A stretch of 64,000 nucleotides of DNA, from contig NZ_CP114901.1 of NCBI RefSeq assembly GCF_027497175.1, positions 5,270,001-5,334,000 of the forward strand, in the 5' to 3' direction. A program made the translations under genes and the position numbers. This DNA comes from Verrucosispora sp. WMMD573. Its GTDB lineage: Bacteria > Actinomycetota > Actinomycetes > Mycobacteriales > Micromonosporaceae. Under the pieces are notes generated by a model. That model did not search any database. It had not been told where the DNA came from and worked only from the letters and a program-made list of their open reading frames with translations. Below, one piece after another: positions 1 through 7,900 of this stretch. The number at the start of each line of letters is the position of its first letter. Position 1 is the stretch's first letter.

Positions 1-906
1 CAGGTCACGGTTGTCGAACGGCGGCCGGTCGACCTTCATGGCGAACGACTGCATGGTGCTGTTCGGCATCCTGGTGACGGTCATCCGGCCGCCGTCGGCG
101 TGGGTACGGGCGGTGGTGGGGGTGATGTCGTGCGCGTAGTCGACCTGGCCGGCGAGCAGGGCGTTGACCCGGGCCGATTCCTCGTTGCTGATCAGATATT
201 CCAGCTCGTCGAGGTGCGCGGCACCCTCCCAGTAGCCGTCGTAGCGCTTGAGCAGCAACGACCGGCCCGGCTGCCAGGAGTCGAAGGTGAACGGCCCGGA
301 ACCGACGGGTCGCTCGAAGCTGTCGGCGCCCTCGGGGACGATGTACGCGCCGAACGCGGCCAGTGCGTTGGGGAACTCGGCGAAGGGCTGCTTGAGGGCC
401 AACTCCAGGGTGCGGTCGTCGACGGCCCGGCTGTTGGGCAGGTCGAGCAGGCCGAGGCTGGCCTTGGCCCGGAAAGCTCGCTTCGGGTCGGTGATCCTGG
501 TGTAGCTGTAGAGCACGTCGGCGGAGCGGACCGGCCTGCCGTCGTGGAAGGTGGCCTGGCGCAGGGTGATCCGCCAACGGGTGAGATCGCTGCTGGGCTC
601 CCAGCGTTCGGCGAGGCGGGGCTGGATCGAGACGTCCGGGCCGTAGTCGGCGAGCTTGTCGAACATCGCCTTGGCGCGCGATGCCTCATTGAACAGGTTC
701 GCCAGGTGCGGGTCCAACGTCTCGTTGACACCGCCGCCGGCGAACGCCACCCGCAGCCGGCCGCCGCGCTGGGGCTGCCCGGCCGGGGTGCTCGCCGAGT
801 CCTGGCCCGGGCCGCAGCCGGTGAGCAGGGCGGCGGAGACGGCGGCGGCGCCGCCGAGCAGGCCACGGCGAGACACCCTCGACGCGGTGACGGGTAGATG
901 AGGCAT
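1..906 (-). CDS. Nickel/peptide-type ABC transporter substrate-binding lipoprotein, partial
   Basis: The gene runs off the left edge; 302 N-terminal residues are visible and stay open to base 1. It belongs to the SBP_bac_5 family (DppA/NikA-like), whose members capture peptides, nickel or metal chelates outside the cell for an ABC importer. Residues 12-19 (SRRGLLGG) look like a twin-arginine signal and LLTGC ends at Cys31, a lipobox, so a Tat-exported lipoprotein is likely. Family features include ETLDPHL near residue 60 and the YWEGAAHLDELEY segment. It starts 29 bases after the methyltransferase stop and is the last visible gene of the seven-gene operon; permease and ATPase genes may follow outside the window. 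The ligand is unknown; a chelate made by the upstream genes is an inference. Confidence 0.9.
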   Translation of the reverse strand, partial: MPHLPVTASRVSRRGLLGGAAAVSAALLTGCGPGQDSASTPAGQPQRGGRLRVAFAGGGVNETLDPHLANLFNEASRAKAMFDKLADYGPDVSIQPRLAERWEPSSDLTRWRITLRQATFHDGRPVRSADVLYSYTRITDPKRAFRAKASLGLLDLPNSRAVDDRTLELALKQPFAEFPNALAAFGAYIVPEGADSFERPVGSGPFTFDSWQPGRSLLLKRYDGYWEGAAHLDELEYLISNEESARVNALLAGQVDYAHDITPTTARTHADGGRMTVTRMPNSTMQSFAMKVDRPPFDNRDL

Positions 907-935
907 GGTGAAATCCCTTCGGTGCGAAATGAGAG

Positions 936-1739
936 TTACGCCGCGTCGGTGCGGCGGCGGGCGACCAGGTGCAGGCGGTCACCGGACAGGACGGCGGACA
1001 GCGCGGCCGCCGGATGCCAGGGCGGGTCGGTCCGTGGCCCGGGTGTGTCGAACAGGGCCACGACGTCGAACCCGGCGCTGTCGAGCAGGTGCCGCAGTTC
1101 GGCGGGGAACAGCAGCCGCCACGCCGAGGTCTGCACCAGCGGTTGCGGGCATTCCGGCCAGGTCCAGACGCGTTCGCGGCGCAGCAGCTGCTCGCGGTGG
1201 TCGATCCACAGCCGCGTCGCGGAGGTGTACGTGACGTCGCGCCAGGTCACGCTGCGGGTACGGGCACCATCGAGGAGTTCGGTGTTGCCGAGGAAGAAGG
1301 CGCCGTTACGCATTTCCGCCAGCAGCAGTCCGCCGGGGCGCAGGTGCCGATGACAGCGCCGCAGGAACGCGGTCAGGTCGGCGTTGCGGTGGCAGTACAG
1401 CAACGCGCTGTCCAGGCAGGTGATGACGTCGAATTGGCCGGTCAGGTCGAAGGTGCGCATGTCGGCGTGCACGAATCGGACTCGGGGATGGCGGCGCTGC
1501 GCGTAGGTCAGCATCGGCACCGACGTGTCCAACCCGGTGGCGGTGTAACCGAGGGTGACGAGGTGCCCGGCGTCACGACCGGTGCCACACCCGACGTCGA
1601 GCAGCCGGGGCGCGACGACGGTGCGGTCGGCGTATCGGCGTACGAGGTCATCGACAAACCGGGCGGCCACGTGGCCCGGGTCGGGAAACTGTTGTTCGTA
1701 CAGCTCCGGGTTGTCGGTGAGGAAATTGTCTCCGCTCAT
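936..1739 (-). CDS. SAM-dependent class I methyltransferase
   Basis: 267 residues. A canonical Rossmann methyltransferase: motif I reads LLDVGCGTGRDAGHL, followed by TGLDTS (acidic end of beta-2), HADMRTFDL and FDVITCLDSALLY (motif IV region). The ATG overlaps the MFS stop by four bases, so translation is probably coupled. The family covers small-molecule N-, O- and C-methylation and the substrate cannot be read from sequence. Its position between an exporter and a binding protein, downstream of SbnA-like and ATP-grasp enzymes, suggests that it tailors the small molecule made by this operon. A longer reading frame continues upstream of the chosen ATG, but it runs inside the MFS gene in another frame and is not credible. 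Confidence 0.88.
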   Translation of the reverse strand: MSGDNFLTDNPELYEQQFPDPGHVAARFVDDLVRRYADRTVVAPRLLDVGCGTGRDAGHLVTLGYTATGLDTSVPMLTYAQRRHPRVRFVHADMRTFDLTGQFDVITCLDSALLYCHRNADLTAFLRRCHRHLRPGGLLLAEMRNGAFFLGNTELLDGARTRSVTWRDVTYTSATRLWIDHREQLLRRERVWTWPECPQPLVQTSAWRLLFPAELRHLLDSAGFDVVALFDTPGPRTDPPWHPAAALSAVLSGDRLHLVARRRTDAA

Positions 1740-2971
1740 GACACGCCCGCCGGTGCCGGTGCCGGCGTGAGCAGGCCGCCACGACGCAGCAGCCACACCG
1801 CACCCGCCGATGCCAGCCCGACGCCCGCGGTGAGCAGCCACGCCGCCGCGGGCACACCGGCGCCTGCGGAGTTGCCCACCGCCGCGCCGACGGCGGCGGT
1901 GCACCCGGCGGCGAGGATCCCGGACACCAGGTAGAACAGGCCGAAGTAGGTGCCGGTCAGTCCGGGCCCGGCGAAGGCGGGAATCAGGTCCAGAACGAAC
2001 GGCTGGGTGATCATCACCCCGAGAGTGAGCAGGACGGCAGCGGCCAGCACGGGCATCAGCCGTAGCACCGGTGGCGCCGATTCCACCCGCAGCAGCGGCA
2101 GCAGGAAACCTGCTCCCATCACGACCATACCCACGCTGATGCTTGTGCCGCGGCTGAGGCGGCGATGCAGCCAGCCGGTCAAGGGCAGTTGCAGGGTGAG
2201 CGTCACGACGGTGGAAACGACGAACAGCGCCGCGACCGCCACGGGCTGCCCGGTGACGTGTTCCGCCTGTACCGGAAGGATCAGGTACAGCTGGGTCTGT
2301 AAGGCGAACATGCCGGCCAGCGCCACGCTGAAGGCCAAGAATCGGCGGTCGACGATGCCGGTGCGCCAGTCCTGCCAGACGGTCGCCGCGCTGGACGTGA
2401 CCGGTTGGGCCGGCAGCCAGATCGCCTGCGCCACCGTGAGCGCGGCGAACAGCACCGCGGCGGTCACCGCGACGACCCGGAAGTCGACAAGCAGCAGTGC
2501 CGAGCCAAGCAGTGGGCCGAGCAACGCGCCAGCGCTGGCGAACACGTTGAACAACGCGAACGCCTCGGCGCGCCGGTCGGCGGCGGCCTGCGCCACATAG
2601 GTGCGCACGGCCGGGTTGAACAGCGCCCCGGCCAGCCCGGACAGGATCGACGCGGCCAGCAGCAGCGGCAGTGACGTGCTGAGCGCGAACAGTCCGAAGC
2701 CGACGGCGCGCAGGGCGCAGCCGGTGATGATGACGCTGCGGGCACCGAGCCGGTCGGCGGCAGAGCCGCCGAGCAGGAACAGCCCCTGCTGGCTGAGGTT
2801 CCGCACGCCGAGCACGACGCCGATCACGGCGGCGGACAGACCGACGTCGTCGGCCAGATAGCCGGCGAGGTAGGGCAGCAGCAGGTAGAAACCGATGTTG
2901 ACGCCGAGCTGGTTGACCACCAGCAGTCGGATCGGCAGCGGGAAGCTGCCCAGTGTGGCCCATGTGCTCAT
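1736..2971 (-). CDS. MFS transporter, probable exporter
   Basis: 411 residues, the usual length for a 12-helix major facilitator. Long hydrophobic stretches run through the protein, with short basic loops (DRLGARS, HRRLSRGTS) after helices 2 and 8 as in the drug-efflux branch. The chosen ATG overlaps the epimerase stop by four bases; an upstream in-frame ATG would add about 25 arginine-rich residues and lies inside the epimerase gene. In a coupled operon with biosynthetic enzymes and a binding protein it most likely exports the product. Metallophore loci such as staphylopine (CntE) pair an MFS exporter with a nickel/peptide-type importer in the same way; this is an analogy of layout, not proven homology of function. 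Confidence 0.88.
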   Translation of the reverse strand: MSTWATLGSFPLPIRLLVVNQLGVNIGFYLLLPYLAGYLADDVGLSAAVIGVVLGVRNLSQQGLFLLGGSAADRLGARSVIITGCALRAVGFGLFALSTSLPLLLAASILSGLAGALFNPAVRTYVAQAAADRRAEAFALFNVFASAGALLGPLLGSALLLVDFRVVAVTAAVLFAALTVAQAIWLPAQPVTSSAATVWQDWRTGIVDRRFLAFSVALAGMFALQTQLYLILPVQAEHVTGQPVAVAALFVVSTVVTLTLQLPLTGWLHRRLSRGTSISVGMVVMGAGFLLPLLRVESAPPVLRLMPVLAAAVLLTLGVMITQPFVLDLIPAFAGPGLTGTYFGLFYLVSGILAAGCTAAVGAAVGNSAGAGVPAAAWLLTAGVGLASAGAVWLLRRGGLLTPAPAPAGVS

Positions 2972-3990
2972 CCGGCCGCCCGCACGCCGAGACCGGGTTC
3001 GTCGGCAACCCGCAGGACACCGTCGTGGCCGCCGATACCGGTCCACGGATCGTCGGCGAGCAGCAGGTGCCCGTCCAGGTCGATCCAGCGGGCGTCACCG
3101 GTGAGGTGCACCGCTGGTGCGATGCCCAGCGAGCTGGCCACCAGGCAACCCAGCATCAGATCCATGCCGTACGCGCGGGCCGTGGCCGCGATCTGCTGTG
3201 CGGCGTGGATGCCGCCACACCTCGCGAGCTTGATGTTGATGCCGGCGACCGTGCCCGCGAGGGCGTCGAGGTGCGCCACCGTGGCGGCGTCCTCGTCGGC
3301 GATGACCGGCACGTCGGTGCGCGCGCTGATCCAGGCGAGTAGCTGCGGTGTTCCGGGCGCGATGGGTTGTTCGACGGCGTCGATCCGGTAGGGGCGCACC
3401 GTGTCGAGCAGCCGCACGGTCTGCTCGGCTGTCCAGGCCCCGTTGGGGTCGAGTAGCAGCCGGGCCTGCGGTGCGGCGGCGCGTACGGCGGCGATGCGGG
3501 CCGGGTCAGCGGCGTCGCCGCACTTGACCTTGACGAACTGGAAGCCGCGCCGCCCCAACGCCCGAGCGGTGGTGGCCGCGTCCTCGGGGGCGACCAGGCC
3601 GATGGTGTGAGCCGTGGGCACCGGGGAGAAATCCGGCCGGCCGAGCCACCGATGCACCGGCATCCCGGCGCGACGGCCCACCAGATCGTGAACGGCGGCG
3701 TCCAGGGCGGCCAGCACTCCGGCGGGCAGCTCAGCGGCGAACGCGGGCAGGCCCGCCACCAGCGTCTCGGGTTCGCCGTAGCCGCGCACCCGGTCGCTGA
3801 GCCCGGCGAGCAGGTCGAGGATGGCGGCCAGGTCGAGGCCGTAGTAGACGCTCGTCACGACCTCGCCGTGGCCGGTGACGCCGTCGTGGGACAGGTCGAT
3901 CTGGACGGCGTCGCGGCCCGGCATCGTCGAGCGGGAGATACGCAGCGGCTCGCGAAGCCGTAGCGGGTAGCTGCGCCAGCCGAGCCTCAT
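2968..3990 (-). CDS. Enolase-superfamily dipeptide epimerase-like enzyme
   Basis: 340 residues, normal length. Muconate-lactonizing subgroup of the enolase superfamily: catalytic KxK at Lys154/Lys156, metal ligands Asp181 (DPNGAW), Glu207 (VEQP) and Asp232 (ADED), and the opposite base Lys254 (NIKLARCGG). The C-terminal DxD at 304/306 (WIDLDG) is the element that binds the substrate amino group in L-Ala-D/L-Glu epimerases, so epimerisation of a dipeptide or N-acyl amino acid is the best call. All catalytic residues are present. It lies between the SbnA-like gene and the exporter with four-base overlaps at both ends. With an ATP-grasp ligase in the operon, a plausible job is inverting a stereocentre in a ligase-made dipeptide. 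The substrate is unknown. Confidence 0.87.
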   Translation of the reverse strand: MRLGWRSYPLRLREPLRISRSTMPGRDAVQIDLSHDGVTGHGEVVTSVYYGLDLAAILDLLAGLSDRVRGYGEPETLVAGLPAFAAELPAGVLAALDAAVHDLVGRRAGMPVHRWLGRPDFSPVPTAHTIGLVAPEDAATTARALGRRGFQFVKVKCGDAADPARIAAVRAAAPQARLLLDPNGAWTAEQTVRLLDTVRPYRIDAVEQPIAPGTPQLLAWISARTDVPVIADEDAATVAHLDALAGTVAGINIKLARCGGIHAAQQIAATARAYGMDLMLGCLVASSLGIAPAVHLTGDARWIDLDGHLLLADDPWTGIGGHDGVLRVADEPGLGVRAAG

Positions 3991-5063
3991 GCCGGCACCG
4001 CCAGGCGGCGCAGCGGGTCGAGGACGGTCCGGCAGCGACTCCACCGGGTGACCTCGACGGCATCCGGGTACGGAATCTCGATCGGGTGGCCCGGTGCGGG
4101 GGCGAGCAGCCCGTGGGCGGCGCAGAACGCGTCGTCGAAGATCGAGTCGAGGTAGCGGTGCGGACCGTCCGGGAAGATCGTGACCACCCGAGCGCCGGGC
4201 TGCATGCGGCTGATCCACGCGGCGACCCGGGCCACGGCCCCGGTGCTCCACCCGCCTGTCACGAACGCCGAACGTGCCAGCCGGCGGCAGGTGTCCACCG
4301 CCTCGACCGGGCCGATCCAGTGCACCTCGTCGAAGGCGGTGTAGTCGACATTGCGGGGAAAGATGCTGCTGCCCAGACCCCGCATCAGCCGTGGCCGCGC
4401 GGGCTGACCGAAGATCGTCGAGCCCACGGTGTCGACGCCGACGAGCCGCATCCGGGGCCAGTGCCGTCGCAGCGCCCTGGCCAGGCCGGCGCTGTGCCCA
4501 CCAGTGCCGACGCTGCACACCAGCACGTCGACGGCCTCGACCTGCCCGGTCAGTTCGGCGGCGAGGGTGTGGTAGCCGGCGGCATTGTCCGGGTTGTGGT
4601 ACTGATCGGGCCAGTAGGCGTTCGGAGTGCGCGCCAGGATCTCGCGCAGTCGATCCAGGCGGGCCTGCTGCCAACCGCCGACCGGGTGCGGCTGTTCGGC
4701 CACCTCGACCACCGCCCCGTACGCGGTCAGCAACGCCCGCATCGGTCGTTCGATGTCGCGGTCCACCACGAGGATGACCGGGTGGCCCAGGGCCTGCCCG
4801 GCGAACGCCAGACCGATCCCGAGAGTGCCGCTTGTGGACTCCACCACGGTGGCTCCCGGCCGAAGGTCACCGCGCTGCCGGGCGGCCTGGAGCATGGCCA
4901 CGGCGGCGCGTGCCTTCATGCCGCCGGGGTTCAGATACTCCACCTTGGCGTGGAAGCCGCCGTGCGGGTGCGGCAGCGGAGTGTCGACGTACGCCACCGG
5001 GGAGCGCCCCAGCAGGTCCAGCAGGTGTGGAGCGCACGTTCTCGGCGCGGCGCCGGTCAGCAT
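3987..5063 (-). CDS. SbnA/cysteine synthase-like PLP enzyme
   Basis: 358 residues, fold type II PLP enzyme. The Schiff-base lysine lies in NPGGMKAR (about residue 47), the substrate loop reads STSGTLG and the phosphate-binding loop GTGGHSAG. The later RGLGSSIFPRNVD block is also found, modified, in the second such enzyme of this window (51469-52521), so the two are paralogues. SbnA-type enzymes replace the beta-substituent of O-phospho- or O-acetyl-L-serine with an amine nucleophile such as an amino acid, making aminopolycarboxylate adducts. No SbnB-like dehydrogenase is next to it, so an adduct may be kept rather than cleaved. The start overlaps the DUF364 gene by seven bases. Ordinary cysteine synthase is less likely given the context. 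Confidence 0.87.
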   Translation of the reverse strand: MLTGAAPRTCAPHLLDLLGRSPVAYVDTPLPHPHGGFHAKVEYLNPGGMKARAAVAMLQAARQRGDLRPGATVVESTSGTLGIGLAFAGQALGHPVILVVDRDIERPMRALLTAYGAVVEVAEQPHPVGGWQQARLDRLREILARTPNAYWPDQYHNPDNAAGYHTLAAELTGQVEAVDVLVCSVGTGGHSAGLARALRRHWPRMRLVGVDTVGSTIFGQPARPRLMRGLGSSIFPRNVDYTAFDEVHWIGPVEAVDTCRRLARSAFVTGGWSTGAVARVAAWISRMQPGARVVTIFPDGPHRYLDSIFDDAFCAAHGLLAPAPGHPIEIPYPDAVEVTRWSRCRTVLDPLRRLAVPA

Positions 5064-5905
5064 GGCGACCCGGCGGCGGCACGGTAGCGGTAGACCGTCG
5101 TCGGTCCGCCGTCGAGCCAGAAGAACGGGTACGGTTCGGCGGACACGGCGCTGAGCCCGGCCCCGAGAAAGCACGGCAGGACGGCGCTGCCGGTCTGCGC
5201 GAAGGCCACCATCGGTTTGCCGGTGGCGCGGGCGTGCCGCAGCAGTGACTCGAAGGTGCCGTTGCCCAGCGTCATGCCGGACACCAGCAGCGCGTCGCAG
5301 CGTTCCAGCAGGGCGGCGGCGTCCGGCAGGCACGGCTCGTCCCACTCGGTGCTGCCGCCCGCCAGATCGCAGGGCAGGTAGCCGATGCCGCGGCGGCGCA
5401 GTTGGCCGAGCAGGGAGTTGACCACGCCGACGACCAGGACGTGCTGTCCCGGGGCCACCGGCATCAGGTCCACCACCGCGGCGGCTCTGGCGGTCGACTT
5501 GGCCAGCGAGGTGCCGGCGGGAATGGTGACCGTGTCGTCGGCAGCGTGCGCATGCGGACGGGCAGCGGCGAGGTAGGCGTCCAGGGCCGCGACACGGACC
5601 GCCGGCGCCGGGTGGGTTAGCAGTTCCGCGACGCTTCGACCCACGCAGTCGTACGCGACGTCGTCGGTCAGTTCAGCCGGCTCCGTCGAACAGGAACCGA
5701 CGGTGGTGCCCACCCGCAGACTCAACACGTGGTTGCGGTAGCTGCGGCCGCGTCCAGCGTGCCGGGCACCCTGCCGAGTGGTGAACGCGACGCTTACCTG
5801 CTCGGTGGCCGGGTCGGGACCGAATCGGGCAGCGCTGACGGCTTCGATCAGGTCCGTCACCGACATGAACGGCTCACCGGTGTCCACCGGCATCGGTGTC
5901 GTCAC
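5057..5905 (-). CDS. DUF4213/DUF364 family protein (putative heavy-metal chelation domain)
   Basis: 282 residues. The N-terminal half matches the DUF4213 pattern (an SYRNHVLSL segment followed by a block around DCVGRSVAELL and an AALDAYLAA helix). The C-terminal half has a Rossmann-like start (GQHVLVVGVVNSLL) and LLVSGMTLGNGTFESLL, typical of DUF364, which Pfam names a putative heavy-metal chelation domain. The biochemical function of the family is not established. The gene is coupled at both ends (four bases with the ATP-grasp gene, seven with the SbnA-like gene). A role in building or handling a metal chelator fits the neighbours but is inference. Recognition is by motif pattern only; a profile search would settle the family. 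Confidence 0.75.
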   Translation of the reverse strand: MTTPMPVDTGEPFMSVTDLIEAVSAARFGPDPATEQVSVAFTTRQGARHAGRGRSYRNHVLSLRVGTTVGSCSTEPAELTDDVAYDCVGRSVAELLTHPAPAVRVAALDAYLAAARPHAHAADDTVTIPAGTSLAKSTARAAAVVDLMPVAPGQHVLVVGVVNSLLGQLRRRGIGYLPCDLAGGSTEWDEPCLPDAAALLERCDALLVSGMTLGNGTFESLLRHARATGKPMVAFAQTGSAVLPCFLGAGLSAVSAEPYPFFWLDGGPTTVYRYRAAAGSPC

Positions 5906-7176
5906 GCCAGCGCTCCGGCCAACTCGTCGGCGTATCGCACACTCAGGCCGCCGACCAGTTCCTCGGCGCGGACGCGGGCACCATGGCCGGTGGTGTCCAC
6001 AGTCATGACATGGCCGAGGTAGGTGTTGTTGCTCACCGCGTCGCCGGTTCGGTGCCCGGCGGGCTTCACCGCCCAGTCGACCACGTCGGGCGCTGCGGCC
6101 AGCGTGGCCGCGCCGTCGATCCCGGCGACGGTTCCGGCGCGGGGCGGCAGCAGGAACGAGATGGCCGCGCTGCGCACGCCGGTGTCGGTCACTGTGATGT
6201 CCGGCTGTTCACCGAGGGCGAGCTGCGCGTACACCATGGGCAGATCCACCCCGGTCGCCCGCCGCACCAACTCGGTGATCTGGTTGCCCGCCGGGCGCGG
6301 ATTGATCTCCACCACCCGCGGCCCGGCCGCCGTCAGCCGCAGCTCGGTATGCGCCACTCCCCGGTCGAACCCGACCGCGGCGAGGGCGGCGAGGGCCGTG
6401 TCGCACACCGCGGTCACGGTCGCGGCGTCGAGCGCGGCGGGAAACATGTGCCCGGTCTCGACGAACCACGGTTCGCCGGCCAGGCTCTTGTCCGTCACGC
6501 CGAGCACCGTCGTCGTGCCGTCGGCGGTGACGGTCTCGACGCTGACCTCCGGCCCGAGGAGCACCTCCTCCAGCAGGATCTGCGGTGAGCGGTGTTGGCC
6601 ACGGGCGTTGACTGGAAACGCGTCGAGGGCGTCGAACGCCTCGCGCAGTTCGGTCCGGTCGGCCACCAGCCGGACGAACATCCCGGCGCACAGGTCGACC
6701 GGCTTGACGACCAGCGGGAAGCCCAGTTTGTCCGCGGCAGCCTCGGTACCCGGCCAGTCCTCGGCGATCGCGAAGGTCGGACCAGGCAGGCCGGCCAGTT
6801 GCATCCGTTGTCGTGCCAGGTCCTTGCGGCAGGCGTTTTCGACGGCTTGCGGCCGGGTGCCCGGCAGACCCAGTTGTGCGGCCAGCCGGGCAACCGTGCC
6901 CAGGTAGTAGTCGCAGGAGGTGACGACGCCGTCGAAGCGCAGTACCTCGTGCAGCCGCTGGACCTGGGGCAGCAGCAGCTCCGGGGCGTTGGTCTCGGCG
7001 GTAATCACGTTGTCCGCGGTGAGCAGCGGGTGCAGTCCGTCGCCGCTGCCCTGGACCAGGTAGTGGTGCAGGTTCCTGGTCAGGAAGGTGAACCGATGCC
7101 CTGCCTCCCGGATCGCCCGGGGCAGCAGGGTGCTCATCGCACCGACCCAGCTCTCGACCACCAGCACATGTCCCAC
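5902..7176 (-). CDS. ATP-grasp amino-acid ligase
   Basis: 424 residues. ATP-grasp fold of the carnosine-synthase/BacD-like amino-acid ligase group: lysine in LVVKPVDLCAGM, the grasp loop LLEEVLLGPEVSVE, and the Mg-binding end GPRVVEINPRPAGNQ. Such enzymes join a carboxylate to an amine through an acyl-phosphate. The first gene of the operon. I chose the GTG at 7176 because CGGGAG sits six bases upstream; an ATG at 7212 and a GTG at 7167 are alternatives. A homologue of similar length sits in the peptide cluster (48753-49994). In this operon it probably couples an SbnA-type product to another amino acid; the substrates are unknown. Confidence 0.87.
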   Translation of the reverse strand: MGHVLVVESWVGAMSTLLPRAIREAGHRFTFLTRNLHHYLVQGSGDGLHPLLTADNVITAETNAPELLLPQVQRLHEVLRFDGVVTSCDYYLGTVARLAAQLGLPGTRPQAVENACRKDLARQRMQLAGLPGPTFAIAEDWPGTEAAADKLGFPLVVKPVDLCAGMFVRLVADRTELREAFDALDAFPVNARGQHRSPQILLEEVLLGPEVSVETVTADGTTTVLGVTDKSLAGEPWFVETGHMFPAALDAATVTAVCDTALAALAAVGFDRGVAHTELRLTAAGPRVVEINPRPAGNQITELVRRATGVDLPMVYAQLALGEQPDITVTDTGVRSAAISFLLPPRAGTVAGIDGAATLAAAPDVVDWAVKPAGHRTGDAVSNNTYLGHVMTVDTTGHGARVRAEELVGGLSVRYADELAGALA

Positions 7177-7356
7177 CGCGCACTCCCGATGTTCAAGGGA
7201 TCCCCGACCCATCAGAAGATAACGGTTGTCATTTGCGATGGCTAGCCGAGCCCTTCGGGCCTCGCTCCCCTGTTCGACACCGACACCACCGGGTACCCCG
7301 GCTGAGGTGAGACGTCCCTCACTCGCGCAGGTCAGGACGAGACGTACGCTTGCGGC
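7177..7356. promoter_or_regulatory. Divergent promoter region with near-palindrome
   Basis: 180 bases between the metallophore-like operon and the marR gene. On the minus strand TAGCCA and TATCTT are 17 bases apart and could be -35 and -10 elements for the operon. Between them lies GATAACGGTTGTC (7218-7230), a palindrome with five of six arm pairs matching, followed by ATTTGC. The shape resembles actinobacterial Zur boxes (TGAAAATGATTTTCA core) but is a weak match, and it could equally be the site of the adjacent MarR protein. A short GC hairpin lies near 7249-7259. Promoter elements were picked by eye. Confidence 0.4.
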
Positions 7357-7842
7357 ATGGCTGAGGAACCTCGGTGGTTGACCGACCACGAGCGCGACAC
7401 CTGGCTCGCTCTGGCCAAACTCATGTTCAACCTGCCGAGCGCCCTCGACGCCCAACTCCTGCGGGACAACCACCTCACGCTGTTCGACTACTTCGTGCTC
7501 AGCGGCCTGTCCATGGCACCCGCACGCACCCTGCGGCTCAGCGATCTGGCCAGCCAGGTCAGTTGCTCGCTGTCCCGGCTGTCGAACGTCGTCAAGCGGC
7601 TCGAACAGCGGGGACTGCTGCACCGCGCGCCCGACCCGGAAAGCCCCCGCTACACCGTGGCCACGCTCACCGACGACGGTTGGGATCTTGTGGTCGCCGC
7701 AGCGCCCGGGCACGTCGCCGCCGTCCGTCGCTACGTCATCGACGGCCTCACCGCGAGCCAGATCGACGTCCTGCGCGAGGTGGCCTGCCACGTGGCCCGA
7801 CAGATTGCCGAGACCTCGGAGGCCACTGCGCGCCCCCGTTGA
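7357..7842 (+). CDS. MarR-family transcriptional regulator
   Basis: 161 residues. A winged-helix MarR protein: LRLSDLASQVSCSLSRLSNVVKRL is the helix-turn-helix and recognition helix, followed by the wing (GLLHRAPDPESPRYTVATLTDDG) and a C-terminal dimer helix. Divergent from the seven-gene operon with a 180-base shared promoter region, so it probably represses that operon and itself in response to a small ligand. There is no metal-binding Cys/His cluster, so it is unlikely to be the metal sensor. Convergent with the histidine kinase gene that ends at 7901. Confidence 0.9.
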   Translation: MAEEPRWLTDHERDTWLALAKLMFNLPSALDAQLLRDNHLTLFDYFVLSGLSMAPARTLRLSDLASQVSCSLSRLSNVVKRLEQRGLLHRAPDPESPRYTVATLTDDGWDLVVAAAPGHVAAVRRYVIDGLTASQIDVLREVACHVARQIAETSEATARPR

Positions 7843-7900
7843 CGCCGGCCGGTCAGCGTCCGTACCGCACGTCCCGGCCGCGTCGCCTGCCCCTTGCGGG

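Noticed and set aside
936-3098. A 720-codon frame seeming to fuse an arginine-rich protein to the methyltransferase
   Set aside because: The upstream part lies in a wrong frame through the MFS gene. The methyltransferase has its own ATG overlapping the MFS stop.
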